A stretch of 7,861 nucleotides of DNA from DATJBC01 sp035515515 (GCA_035515515.1 DATJBC010000193.1:1-7861), one strand, 5' to 3'; positions 1 through 7,861 are shown, counted from the stretch's first letter. The notes: generated by a model not told the origin, from the sequence alone. Numbers and translations: made by a program.

Positions 1-12
1 CTTGGGACGGCG

Positions 13-147
13 TTAACCAGCGCGTTGGCGATTGACCTTTGCCATCTCCTCCACCACGAGGGTCCGCGCCGTTTCGTCAGACACGATGTTGGGCACGCCG
101 AATGTCCGGCGGATGCGTAGCCTCCAGCGAAGCTCTTCGCCTTCCAC
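13..147 (-). CDS. possible small hypothetical protein (44 aa)
   Basis: Not recognised. The frame ends at a TAA at 13-15 and can begin at ATG 210 (65 aa), ATG 165 (50 aa) or GTG 147 (44 aa). I chose GTG 147 because a full AGGAGG lies at 153-158, five bases before it; neither ATG has a usable Shine-Dalgarno, and ATG 210 would start about ten bases after the end of rnpB. The product is charged and hydrophilic, with many Arg and Glu residues, no membrane segment and no motif I can name. Counting the 50 codons from ATG 165, 36 end in G or C (72%), well below the neighbouring genes, so the stretch is either recently acquired, weakly selected, or not coding. It lies downstream of rnpB on the same strand. 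It could be a chance open frame; the Shine-Dalgarno is the main argument for it. Confidence 0.4.
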   Translation of the reverse strand: MEGEELRWRLRIRRTFGVPNIVSDETARTLVVEEMAKVNRQRAG

Positions 148-152
148 ACGGA

Positions 153-158
153 CCTCCT
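153..158 (-). promoter_or_regulatory. candidate Shine-Dalgarno AGGAGG for the small ORF
   Basis: The minus strand reads AGGAGGTCCGTGTG here, placing a perfect AGGAGG five bases before an in-frame GTG at 147. It decides the start I chose for the small ORF. Such a hexamer can also arise by chance as Gln-Glu-Val codons, so it is supportive, not conclusive. Confidence 0.35.
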
Positions 159-173
159 GTTTCATCCTCGTGT

Positions 174-205
174 CAGGGCACGTGCCCGTGCCGGCGAATG
201 CCCTG
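174..205 (-). repeat. inverted repeat downstream of rnpB, possible terminator stem
   Basis: CAGGGCA at 174-180 is complementary to TGCCCTG at 199-205, with an 18-base loop; a separate 12-base perfect palindrome GGGCACGTGCCC occupies 176-187. Lying 15-45 bases beyond the 3' end of rnpB on the transcribed strand, it could stop or attenuate rnpB transcription. There is no T-tract, the stem is short and the loop long, so this is weak. Confidence 0.2.
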
Positions 206-219
206 GTCATCTTGGCTGT

Positions 220-595
<376 letters not shown>

Positions 596-666
596 CGTGC
601 AGTCTGCCACCTGGCGCTCACCGGCCGCGCGCCCCGGCGCGGCGCGGGCGCCCGCCACCCCCTCGA

Positions 667-672
667 TAGGGT
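667..672 (+). promoter_or_regulatory. -10 box TAGGGT of xseA, leaderless type
   Basis: TAGGGT matches the actinobacterial TANNNT -10 consensus and is followed by exactly six bases (TGCCCG) before the ATG at 679, the spacing at which transcription would begin on the A of the start codon. There is no Shine-Dalgarno before this ATG, which fits a leaderless mRNA. No clear -35 is visible. The remaining gap to rnpB (596-666) is very GC-rich and shows nothing else I can support. Confidence 0.55.
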
Positions 673-678
673 TGCCCG

Positions 679-2043
679 ATGGACGCCCAGCCGGGCCGGC
701 TCGACCTCGGGGAGACGCCCCACGCCCTGACCGTGGGCACCCTGTACCGCCAGGTCACGGCGGCCGTGCGGGCGGCGTTCCCCACGAGCCACCTGGTCTG
801 GGTGCGGGGGGAGATCCAGAGCATCAGCGACCGGACGGGGCACTGCTACATCGACCTCGTCGACCCCGACACCGCCCGCGGGCGGGACACCCCGGTGCTG
901 CGGGTCAACTGCTGGGGCCGCACCTGGAACCCCCTCAAGCAGTCGCTCGCCCAACAGGGGATCGTCCTCGAGCCCGGCACCGTGGTCACCCTGCGGGGCC
1001 GGGTGGAGTTCTATCCGCCCAAGGGGCAGGTCAACTTCATCGCCACCGACATCGACGTCACCGCCCTGCTGGGCCGGATGGCCGCCCGGCGCGCGGCGCT
1101 CTTGCGCGCCCTCGAGGAGGAGGGCCTCCTGGGCCGCAACAAGGGGCTCGGCGTCCCGGCGGTGCCCCTGCGCATCGCGCTCGTGGCCAGCCGGGGGACC
1201 GAGGGATACCACGACTTCGTCGGCCAGCTGCAGCACTCGGGCCTGGCCTTCGAGGTGGTCCTCTTCGCCGCCAACGTGCAGGGGGCCGGCGCGCCGGCGT
1301 CGGTCACCCGGGCGTTGCGCTCGGTGGGGGAGTCCGACTGCGCGCTGGCGGTCCTCGTGCGCGGCGGCGGGTCGCGGGCGGATCTCGCCGCCTTCGACGC
1401 CGACGCCGTGGCGCGCGCCATCACCGCGCTGCCCATGCCGTTGTGGACCGGCATCGGCCACACCGGGGACCAGTCGGTGGCCGACATCGTCGCCCACCGC
1501 GCCTTCCCCACCCCCACGGCGTGCGGCCAGGAGCTCGTGCGCCAGGTGGCCGTGTGGTGGGCCGACGCCCTGGACCGCGGGGCGCGCGTGGCCCGGGGGG
1601 CGGTGGAGGTCCTGGCCGGCGCGGCGGGGCGCGACCGGACGGCCCGGCTCCGCCTGGGCGCGGCCACCCGCCACCAGCTGGCCCGCCACGGCCAGCACCT
1701 GGAACGGGCCGTGGCCCAGATCGGCGGGCAGGCCCGCCGGCAGCTGCAGTTCGTCGGGGACGACCTGGCGCGCCACCAGCGGCGCATCGGGGCCGGGGCG
1801 CACGGCGTCGTCGACCGCGCCGGGGACCGCACGGCCACGTGGCGGCGCCTCCTCGCCGCCTACGACGTCGACCGCCAGCTCGAGCGCGGCTACACCATCA
1901 CCATGGACGGACAGGGCGCCGTGGTGCGGTCGGTGGCCGCCGTGGACGCGGGCGCCACGCTGGTCACGAGGTTCGCCGACGGCCGGGCGCGGTCGGTGGT
2001 GGAGGACACGGCGCGCCGGCCGGGGGGCGGGGGAGCGCCATGA
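679..2043 (+). CDS. xseA: exodeoxyribonuclease VII large subunit
   Basis: Exonuclease VII degrades single-stranded DNA from both ends to short oligonucleotides and acts in mismatch repair and in clearing damaged DNA in the cytoplasm; XseA is the catalytic subunit. The 454-residue product has the family's usual length. Residues about 17-130 form the OB-fold (WVRGEIQSIS at 41-50, then VRVNCWG-type and YPPKGQVNF segments). The catalytic domain follows: SRGTEGYHDF (171-180), VRGGGSRADLAAFD (227-240) and GIGHTGDQSVADI (258-270), then a long helical Arg-rich region (about 285-395) and a C-terminal LERGYTI module (401-407). By alignment from memory, the four residues reported as essential in E. coli (Asp155, Arg205, His238, Asp241) correspond to D179, R228, H261 and D264. 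The usual GHETD is GHTGD here and the usual SPTGA block is also altered, so it is a divergent member. ATG 679 is chosen from the -10 box six bases upstream. It overlaps xseB by four bases. Confidence 0.95.
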   Translation: MDAQPGRLDLGETPHALTVGTLYRQVTAAVRAAFPTSHLVWVRGEIQSISDRTGHCYIDLVDPDTARGRDTPVLRVNCWGRTWNPLKQSLAQQGIVLEPGTVVTLRGRVEFYPPKGQVNFIATDIDVTALLGRMAARRAALLRALEEEGLLGRNKGLGVPAVPLRIALVASRGTEGYHDFVGQLQHSGLAFEVVLFAANVQGAGAPASVTRALRSVGESDCALAVLVRGGGSRADLAAFDADAVARAITALPMPLWTGIGHTGDQSVADIVAHRAFPTPTACGQELVRQVAVWWADALDRGARVARGAVEVLAGAAGRDRTARLRLGAATRHQLARHGQHLERAVAQIGGQARRQLQFVGDDLARHQRRIGAGAHGVVDRAGDRTATWRRLLAAYDVDRQLERGYTITMDGQGAVVRSVAAVDAGATLVTRFADGRARSVVEDTARRPGGGGAP

Positions 2044-2369
2044 CGAGCACGCCCGCAGGCGGCCCGGGGCCGGGCCCCGAGGTCCCCGTCGAGGAGCTGA
2101 GCTACACCGACGCCAGCCGCGAGCTCGACGGCATCGTGGAGTTCTTCGAGCGCAGCGAGGTGGACGTCGACCAGCTGGTGGCCCGCCTGGAGCGGGCCAC
2201 GGCCATCGTGGACGAGCTCGACCGGCGCATCCGCCGCACCCGCGCCCAGGTGGAGGAGCTCGTGCCCAAGCTCGAGGCCGTGGGCCGCGCCGAGGGCGAG
2301 GGCGAGCCCCGCGGCACGGCGGGGCCCGGGCCCGACGGGGGCGACGGGTCCGAGACGCTGCCGCTGTGA
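2040..2369 (+). CDS. xseB: exodeoxyribonuclease VII small subunit
   Basis: XseB is the small helical partner that packs in several copies on the long helices of XseA and is needed for active exonuclease VII. The start ATG overlaps the xseA stop (ATGA, 2040-2043), giving translational coupling and equal expression; a GGGGAG at 2030-2035 may serve as ribosome binding site. The product has 109 residues, longer than the roughly 80 typical of E. coli-type XseB. The recognisable helical-hairpin core is about residues 18-82, with SYTDASRELDGIVEFFE (21-37) followed by a heptad-like segment rich in Leu, Val and Glu/Arg. The extra length is a Pro/Gly-rich N-terminus and a Gly/Glu-rich acidic C-terminus, both probably disordered. 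Identification rests on the core pattern together with the position directly after xseA. Confidence 0.92.
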   Translation: MTSTPAGGPGPGPEVPVEELSYTDASRELDGIVEFFERSEVDVDQLVARLERATAIVDELDRRIRRTRAQVEELVPKLEAVGRAEGEGEPRGTAGPGPDGGDGSETLPL

Positions 2370-2380
2370 CCGGCGCTCCC

Positions 2381-2413
2381 AGCGGGCCCGGGGCCCCCGG
2401 GGCCGGGCCCGCT
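2381..2413. terminator. inverted repeat between convergent xseB and P450 genes
   Basis: AGCGGGCCCGG (2381-2391) and CCGGGCCCGCT (2403-2413) are perfectly complementary over 11 bp around an 11-base GC-rich loop. It starts 12 bases after the xseB stop, and its last base is the first base of the P450 stop complement, so it could terminate both converging transcripts. It has no T-tract on either side; intrinsic terminators of this kind are proposed in high-GC actinobacteria, but activity is inferred. Confidence 0.5.
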
Positions 2414-3714
2414 CAGGCCGGGGTCAGCGTCACCGGCAGGGCGGTCAGGCCCCGCAAGGTGATCGAGTCCCGGTAGGAGACCTCGCCGGCCAGCTCCACG
2501 GTGGGGAAGCGGGCCAGCAGGCGGGCGAAGCAGGCCTGGCCCTCGGCCCGGGCCAGGGCGGCGCCCAGGCAGTAGTGGATGCCGCTGCCGAAGCTCATGG
2601 GCGGGCCCTCGTCGCGCGTCAGGTCGAGGCGCTCGGGGTCGGTGAAGCGCCGGGGGTCGCGGTTGGCCGCCCCCAACAGCGTCATCACGCTCTCCCCGGC
2701 CTCGAAGTGCCGGCCGGCCACCTCCACCGGGCGGGCCACGGCGCGCCCGTCGAGCTGCACCGGGCTGTCGTAGCGCAACAGCTCCTCCACGGCGCGCTGC
2801 ACGGCGGCGGGGTCCTCGACCGAGGCCGCCAGCCGCGCCAGCTGGTCGGGGTGGCGCACGAGGGCGAGCAGCCCGTTGCCGATCAGGTTGGTGGTGGTCT
2901 CGAACCCCGCCGCGAAGAGGAGGATGGCCGTGGAGACGACCTCGTCCTCGCGCAGGCGGTCCGACCCGTCGGACACGGCGATGAGCTCGGAGAGCAGGTC
3001 GGCGCGGGGTGCCCGGCGGCGCTCCGCGATCAGCTCCCGGAAGTACTCCTCCATGACGAGGCGGGCGTCCCGGGCGCCGCGCAGGTCGTCGAGGCTGGCC
3101 ATGGGCTCGAGCAGGGCGGTGGCCGTGCGCACCAGGCCCTGGAACCGGGGGCGGTCCTCGCCGGGGACGCCCAGCAGCTCGCCGATGACCGCCACCGGGA
3201 ACGGGAAGGCGAGTACCTGCATGACGTCGACGGCCGCGCCGCCCGCGGCGCGCTCGGCCACCGAGCTGAGCAGCCCGTCGCAGAGCGACTCGACGTGGGG
3301 GCGCAGCGCCTCCACGGTGTTGGGCGTGAAGGCCCGTGCCACCAGCCCCCGCAGGCGGGTGTGGTCGGGGGGGTTGAGCGTGAGCATCGACTGGCGGGCG
3401 TCGAAGAAGGCCATGAAGGCGGCGATCTCCTCGGCGGGGATCCCCCAGCGCTCGACCCGGATGCGGGCCAGGGCCTCCTCGTCGTCGTTCTTGGCGAACT
3501 GCGGGGCGCGCAGCACCTGCTGGCAGTGGGCGTAGCGGGTGACGATCCAGCTGCCGATGCTGGAGAGGAACAGCGGCGCGCCCTCCCGCATGCGGGCGTA
3601 GTGGGGATAGGGGTCGGCCCTGCCCGACGCGCTGCCCAGGACGGCGAGCAGCTCGGCGTCGAGGTCGGCCGGGCCCGGGGGCGGCGGCGCGTGGTCGGTG
3701 GCGGTGCCTCCCAC
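2413..3714 (-). CDS. cytochrome P450
   Basis: A haem-thiolate monooxygenase that would insert one oxygen atom from O2 into an organic substrate using electrons from a ferredoxin. The 433-residue length and lack of a membrane anchor fit a soluble bacterial class I enzyme. Visible motifs: helix C NPPDHTRLRGL (114-124, with H118 and R122 near the haem propionates), helix I AGFETT (269-274, oxygen-activating E272/T273), the ExxR motif ELLR (311-314), and the haem-binding loop FGSGIHYCLG (375-384) with C382 as axial thiolate ligand. All key residues are intact. The start is a GTG one base after the stop of the upstream acyl-CoA synthetase gene; there is no Shine-Dalgarno before it and no other start codon nearby, so translation is probably coupled to the synthetase. 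The N-terminal residues up to about 20 are Pro/Ala-rich. The substrate cannot be read from sequence; the neighbour suggests a carboxylic acid or its CoA ester. CYP subfamily is not assigned. Confidence 0.94.
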   Translation of the reverse strand: MGGTATDHAPPPPGPADLDAELLAVLGSASGRADPYPHYARMREGAPLFLSSIGSWIVTRYAHCQQVLRAPQFAKNDDEEALARIRVERWGIPAEEIAAFMAFFDARQSMLTLNPPDHTRLRGLVARAFTPNTVEALRPHVESLCDGLLSSVAERAAGGAAVDVMQVLAFPFPVAVIGELLGVPGEDRPRFQGLVRTATALLEPMASLDDLRGARDARLVMEEYFRELIAERRRAPRADLLSELIAVSDGSDRLREDEVVSTAILLFAAGFETTTNLIGNGLLALVRHPDQLARLAASVEDPAAVQRAVEELLRYDSPVQLDGRAVARPVEVAGRHFEAGESVMTLLGAANRDPRRFTDPERLDLTRDEGPPMSFGSGIHYCLGAALARAEGQACFARLLARFPTVELAGEVSYRDSITLRGLTALPVTLTPA

Positions 3715-3715
3715 G

Positions 3716-5317
<1,602 letters not shown>

Positions 5318-5322
5318 CGCCA

Positions 5323-5329
5323 CCCCCTT
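5323..5329 (-). promoter_or_regulatory. Shine-Dalgarno of the acyl-CoA synthetase gene
   Basis: The minus strand reads AAGGGGGTGGCGATG; AAGGGGGTG differs by one base from the ideal AAGGAGGTG and ends at a normal distance from ATG 5317. It decides that start over the GTG at 5323, and it contrasts with the plus-strand genes in the window that have no such site. Confidence 0.6.
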
Positions 5330-5339
5330 GGTCGCTCCA

Positions 5340-5345
5340 ACTGTA
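5340..5345 (-). promoter_or_regulatory. -10 box TACAGT of the synthetase-P450 unit
   Basis: TACAGT on the minus strand matches TANNNT. A start about seven bases downstream (near 5333) would give a leader of roughly 16 bases that contains the Shine-Dalgarno. No recognisable -35 is seen in the GC-rich sequence behind it. Confidence 0.4.
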
Positions 5346-5373
5346 GGCCGGGGCCGCCGCCGGCCCCCCGGCC
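5346..5373. repeat. inverted repeat between divergent promoters
   Basis: GGCCGGGG (5346-5353) and CCCCGGCC (5366-5373) are perfect complements separated by 12 bases. The repeat sits between the -10 box of the synthetase unit and that of the metallo-hydrolase, where an operator for both would be expected. Arms made only of G and C arise easily in DNA of this composition, and no regulator gene is next to it, so an operator role is speculative. Confidence 0.2.
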
Positions 5374-5386
5374 CGGGCGCCACCCC

Positions 5387-5392
5387 TACGAT
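5387..5392 (+). promoter_or_regulatory. -10 box TACGAT of the metallo-hydrolase gene, leaderless type
   Basis: TACGAT fits TANNNT and is followed by six bases (CGGGGC) and then ATG 5399, the same geometry as at xseA. Transcription would begin at or next to the start codon, giving a leaderless mRNA. It fixes the start of this gene. Confidence 0.55.
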
Positions 5393-5398
5393 CGGGGC

Positions 5399-6115
5399 AT
5401 GGCCGACGACCGCCTCTACTTCCGCCAGCTCCTGTCGGGGCGCGACTTCGCCACCACCGACCCCGTGGCCCGCCAGATGGTGAACTTCGCCTACCTCATC
5501 GGCGACCGCCAGGAGGGGGCGGCGCTGGTCGTGGACCCCGCCTACGACGTCGCCGGCCTCCTGGAGGTCCTGGCCGCCGACGGCATGCGCTGTGCCGGGG
5601 TGCTCGCCACCCACTTCCACCCCGACCACGTGGGCGGCGACCTCATGGGCTACCGCATCGAGGGGGTGACCGACCTGCTCGAGTCGGCCCAGGTCCCCGT
5701 GCACGTCCACAAGGACGAGGCGCAGTGGGTGGTGCGGGCCACCGGGGTGACGGAGTCCGAGCTCGAGCGCCACGACAGCGGGGACGTCGTCACCGTGGGC
5801 GAGGTGCGCGTCGAGCTGGTGCACACGCCGGGCCACACGCCCGGCAGCCAGTGCTTCGTGGTGGACGGCCGCCTGGTGTCGGGCGACACGTTGTTCCTCG
5901 ACGGCTGCGGCCGGACGGACCTCCCCGGGGGCGACCCCGAGCAGATGTACGAGTCGCTCACGACGCGCCTGGCGCGCTTCGGCGACGACACGGTGCTGTA
6001 CCCGGGTCACCTCTACGCCCCCGAGCCGTCGGCCACGCTGGGCGAGACGCGCCAGCGCAACTACGTCTTCCGCCTGCGCACCCCCGAGCAGTGGATGACG
6101 ATGTTCGGCGCCTGA
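5399..6115 (+). CDS. metallo-beta-lactamase-fold hydrolase, glyoxalase II / persulfide dioxygenase type
   Basis: A 238-residue soluble metal-dependent enzyme. It has the metal-binding signature THFHPDHVGGD (71-81; H72, H74, D76, H77), a further histidine in HTPGHTPGS (142-150; H146), the bridging aspartate in SGDTLF (161-166; D163) and a last histidine in YPGH (201-204; H204). The segment GCGRTDLPGGD (169-179) is typical of the glyoxalase II-like and ETHE1-like branch, which cleaves thiol esters such as S-lactoyl-thiols or oxidises persulfides. All seven ligands for a two-metal site are present, so a hydrolase is somewhat more likely than the mononuclear-iron dioxygenase, but the two cannot be separated from this. 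No rhodanese domain is attached. Actinobacteria usually use mycothiol rather than glutathione, so the natural thiol may be mycothiol (inference). ATG 5399 follows a -10 box by six bases. The reductase gene follows after 43 bases. Confidence 0.85.
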   Translation: MADDRLYFRQLLSGRDFATTDPVARQMVNFAYLIGDRQEGAALVVDPAYDVAGLLEVLAADGMRCAGVLATHFHPDHVGGDLMGYRIEGVTDLLESAQVPVHVHKDEAQWVVRATGVTESELERHDSGDVVTVGEVRVELVHTPGHTPGSQCFVVDGRLVSGDTLFLDGCGRTDLPGGDPEQMYESLTTRLARFGDDTVLYPGHLYAPEPSATLGETRQRNYVFRLRTPEQWMTMFGA

Positions 6116-6143
6116 GCCGGCCCCGACGTCCTCCCCGCACCGC

Positions 6144-6149
6144 TACGGT
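6144..6149 (+). promoter_or_regulatory. -10 box TACGGT before the ferredoxin reductase gene
   Basis: TACGGT matches TANNNT and lies nine bases before ATG 6159, so the mRNA would carry a leader of only two or three bases. There is no Shine-Dalgarno. This suggests the reductase gene has its own promoter even though it is only 43 bases behind the hydrolase gene; read-through from that gene is also possible. Confidence 0.4.
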
Positions 6150-6158
6150 CGTGCCCCC

Positions 6159-7376
6159 ATGACGCTCGACGCCGGCTCCACCGTGGTGATCGTGGGCGGG
6201 TCGCTGGCGGGGCTGCGGGCCGCCGAGACCCTGCGGGCCGAGGGCCACGGCGGCACCATCACCTTGATCGGGGCCGAGCCGCACGTCCCCTACGACCGCC
6301 CGCCGCTGTCGAAGCAGTTCCTGGCGGGCTCGTGGGGGCTCGAGCGCGTGGTGCTGCGCCCCCCCGAGAAGCTCGCCGCGCTCGGCCTGGACCTGCGCCT
6401 CGGCCATCGGGCCGAGCGGCTCGACCTCGACGGGCGCACGCTCGAGCTCGACGACGGGGCCCTCGTGGGCTTCGACGGGCTGGTGCTGGCCACCGGCGCG
6501 CAGCCCCGCCCCCTCCCCGGGGCGCCCGCCCTGTCCGGGGTGCACGTGCTGCGCACCCTCGAGGACTCCATCGCCCTGGGGGCCGTCATCGGGGAGGCGG
6601 TCCGCGTGGTCGTGGTGGGGGCGGGCTTCATCGGGTCGGAGGTGGCCGCCACCTGCCGGGCCCGCGGGGCGCACGTCACGGTGGTGGAGGCGCTCCCACA
6701 ACCGCTGGCGCGCGTGCTCGGCGAGGAGATGGGGGCGGCGTGCGGCGCGCTGCACAGCGCCAACGGGGTCGAGCTGCGCACCGGGGTGGGCGTCGCCGGG
6801 CTGGTGGCGGGCGCGAACGGCGGCGCCGTGGGCGGCGTGGCCCTCGACGACGGCACGGTGCTCGACGCCGACGTCGTGGTGGTGGGCATCGGCGTGGTGC
6901 CCACCACGGCGTGGCTGGAGGGATCGGGGCTCGAGCTCGCCGACGGGGTGGTGGCCGACGCCACCCTGCACGCCGCCGAGGGCGTGGTGGTGGCGGGCGA
7001 CGTGGCCCGCTGGTTCGACCAGGGCGAGGGCGCCCTCGTGCGCATCGAGCACTGGACCAACGCCGCCGAGCAGGGCGCCGTGGCGGCGCGCAGCCTGCGG
7101 GCGGGGCGGGCCGGGGCGGCGCCCTACGTCCCCGTGCCGTACTTCTGGTCGGACCAGTACGACACCAAGATCCAGGTGATCGGCCACCCCCGTCCCGACG
7201 CCGAGGTGGTGGTGGTCGAGGGCACGCCGTCGTCGGGGCGCTTCGTCGCCCTCTACGGGCACGACGGGAAGCTGGTGGCCGCGCTGGGCTTCGGCCGGCC
7301 CCGCCAGCTGATGGCCTACCGGCCCCTGCTCGAGGCGCGCGCCGGCTTCGGCGAGGCGCTGGCGCGCACCGGCTGA
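6159..7376 (+). CDS. FAD-dependent NAD(P)H:ferredoxin reductase
   Basis: A soluble flavoprotein of the BphA4/putidaredoxin-reductase family (405 residues, normal length) that passes electrons from NADH to a small iron-sulfur ferredoxin serving P450s or ring dioxygenases. Visible: N-terminal FAD dinucleotide fold VVIVGGSLAGLRAAE (9-23; Ser at the central glycine position is common in this family), PYDRPPLSK (44-52), the LVLATGAQPR strand (109-118), a second Rossmann motif VVVGAGFIGSEVA (151-163) for NAD(P)H with an acidic E177 at the end of the next strand favouring NADH, the FAD-contacting VAGDVARW (278-285), EHWTNAAEQG (297-306), and a C-terminal interface segment beginning PYFWSDQYDTKIQVIG (327-342). 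All are intact. No ferredoxin gene is visible here, so its electron acceptor lies elsewhere; the P450 at 2413-3714 is a possible end user. The 3' end overlaps the convergent transglutaminase-like gene by 61 bases. Confidence 0.93.
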   Translation: MTLDAGSTVVIVGGSLAGLRAAETLRAEGHGGTITLIGAEPHVPYDRPPLSKQFLAGSWGLERVVLRPPEKLAALGLDLRLGHRAERLDLDGRTLELDDGALVGFDGLVLATGAQPRPLPGAPALSGVHVLRTLEDSIALGAVIGEAVRVVVVGAGFIGSEVAATCRARGAHVTVVEALPQPLARVLGEEMGAACGALHSANGVELRTGVGVAGLVAGANGGAVGGVALDDGTVLDADVVVVGIGVVPTTAWLEGSGLELADGVVADATLHAAEGVVVAGDVARWFDQGEGALVRIEHWTNAAEQGAVAARSLRAGRAGAAPYVPVPYFWSDQYDTKIQVIGHPRPDAEVVVVEGTPSSGRFVALYGHDGKLVAALGFGRPRQLMAYRPLLEARAGFGEALARTG

Positions 7377-7861
7377 CCGCCCGCCCCCGCGGCGCGCCGG
7401 GCGCGGGGGACGCGGGCGGCCATGGCCCGCATGCTCTGCAGCAGGCGCGTGGCCTCGCCTGTCTCGAGGGGCCGTCCCCCGTAGGCGTGCTGCTCCAGCA
7501 CCGCCGCCACGGCGGCCCAGCTCCCCGAGGGGTCGCCGGCCAGGGCGTCGAGGGCCGCGGCGTACTCGCTGACGGTCTCGCCGGGCCGCCGCGCCCGCCC
7601 GGCGCGCCGGCCCGCCCGCTCCATGACCGCCGCGGCGCGCTCGGCCCAGGCGCGGGGCCGGCGCCGCCAGCGGCGCACGGGCACGACCGCCGCCGCCCCC
7701 CCGAGCGCCACGGCGCCCACCGGCACCCACGGCACGGGGGCCAGCACGTGGGCCACCTCGTGCACGAGCGTGGAGCCGGGCGACGGGTTGGCCAGGGGCA
7801 CCACCGCCGTGGGGTCGAAGTTCTGCCAGCCGTAGCCGGGGAACCACACCTGCACCCAGGC
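7316..7861 (-). CDS. transglutaminase-like membrane protein (TgpA type), C-terminal part
   Basis: The gene enters from the right edge; 181 C-terminal residues are visible, ending at a TAG at 7316-7318. The first residues AWVQVWFPGYGWQNFDPT match the end of a transglutaminase-like core (typically H-A-W-V-E-V...G-W...F-D-P-T), with D16 as the likely catalytic aspartate; the partner His would be the residue just outside the window. Next comes a linker, one hydrophobic segment (about 43-62) followed by RRWRRR, so the tail is cytoplasmic, and then a region with GETVSEYAAAL (94-104) and AYGGRPLE (126-133), which resembles the DUF4129 tail of TgpA-type proteins. Such proteins have several N-terminal membrane helices and are often beside MoxR ATPase and DUF58 genes; their role is poorly known. 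The last 25 or so residues are low-complexity Ala/Arg/Ser and are encoded opposite the reductase gene. Confidence 0.8.
   Translation of the reverse strand, partial: AWVQVWFPGYGWQNFDPTAVVPLANPSPGSTLVHEVAHVLAPVPWVPVGAVALGGAAAVVPVRRWRRRPRAWAERAAAVMERAGRRAGRARRPGETVSEYAAALDALAGDPSGSWAAVAAVLEQHAYGGRPLETGEATRLLQSMRAMAARVPRARRAAGAGGQPVRASASPKPARASSRGR
7377..7419 (+). terminator. GC-rich hairpin directly after the reductase stop
   Basis: CCGCCCG (7377-7383) pairs with CGGGCGG (7413-7419), and the stem continues with CCCCCGCG (7384-7391) against CGCGGGGG (7402-7409), leaving a three-base bulge (7410-7412) and a ten-base loop. That is 15 paired bases beginning on the first base after the TGA. There is no T-tract. 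It lies inside the convergent coding sequence, so the repeat may also just reflect Arg/Gly/Ala codons there. Confidence 0.4.

Noticed and set aside
597..2039. Plus-strand open frame extending xseB upstream as a 590-residue protein
   Set aside because: The extension is an alternative frame of xseA. The ATGA overlap and the family length place the xseB start at 2040.
7747..7761. HEVAH (residues 34-38 of the visible part) in the transglutaminase-like protein resembles the HExxH zinc-protease motif
   Set aside because: It sits in the linker between the transglutaminase core and a membrane segment, with no third ligand or protease-like context, so it is probably coincidence.
5958..7847. A 629-codon minus-strand open frame opposite the ferredoxin reductase
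   Set aside because: The plus strand has an intact FAD/NAD reductase, and the minus frame for the transglutaminase-like protein is a different one. This frame shows no recognisable motif.

Overview
The window is very GC-rich DNA (third codon positions almost always G or C). Its gene content and promoter style fit a high-GC actinobacterium, possibly an Acidimicrobiia-like lineage. That placement is inferred from composition, the actinobacterial class A RNase P RNA, P450/ferredoxin-reductase sequence style and leaderless-type -10 boxes; no taxonomic marker protein was compared.

Layout, left to right. Positions 1-220 are clearly less GC-rich and hold one possible very small gene (minus strand). 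Positions 220-595 carry rnpB, the RNA subunit of RNase P, on the minus strand; no protein-coding reading there is credible. Diverging from it is xseA-xseB (plus strand, 679-2369, ATGA overlap), the two subunits of exodeoxyribonuclease VII. A GC-rich inverted repeat at 2381-2413 separates xseB from a convergent minus-strand pair read from 5317 down to 2413: an AMP-forming acyl-CoA synthetase followed, one base after its stop, by a cytochrome P450. On the other side of a divergent promoter region (5318-5398) lie a metallo-beta-lactamase-fold hydrolase of the glyoxalase II / persulfide dioxygenase type (5399-6115) and an FAD/NAD ferredoxin reductase (6159-7376), both plus strand. The right edge cuts a minus-strand gene whose visible part is the C-terminal end of a membrane-anchored transglutaminase-like protein (TgpA type); its 3' end overlaps the reductase gene by 61 bases.

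How they fit together: rnpB and xseAB are housekeeping (tRNA 5' maturation, DNA repair/ssDNA turnover). The synthetase-P450 pair probably activates and hydroxylates the same lipid-like or aromatic acid. The nearby reductase is of the type that feeds electrons through a ferredoxin to P450s or dioxygenases, but no ferredoxin gene is in the window, so a functional link is only suggested. Four genes show a TANNNT -10 box close to the start codon (6 nt for xseA and the hydrolase, 9 nt for the reductase, plus a conventional short leader with Shine-Dalgarno for the synthetase), suggesting several leaderless mRNAs. I see no mobile element, CRISPR array, tRNA or defence-type system, and no convincing new multi-gene system. 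The most notable sequence-level observation is a pair of compensatory changes in the normally near-invariant P4 helix of the RNase P RNA.
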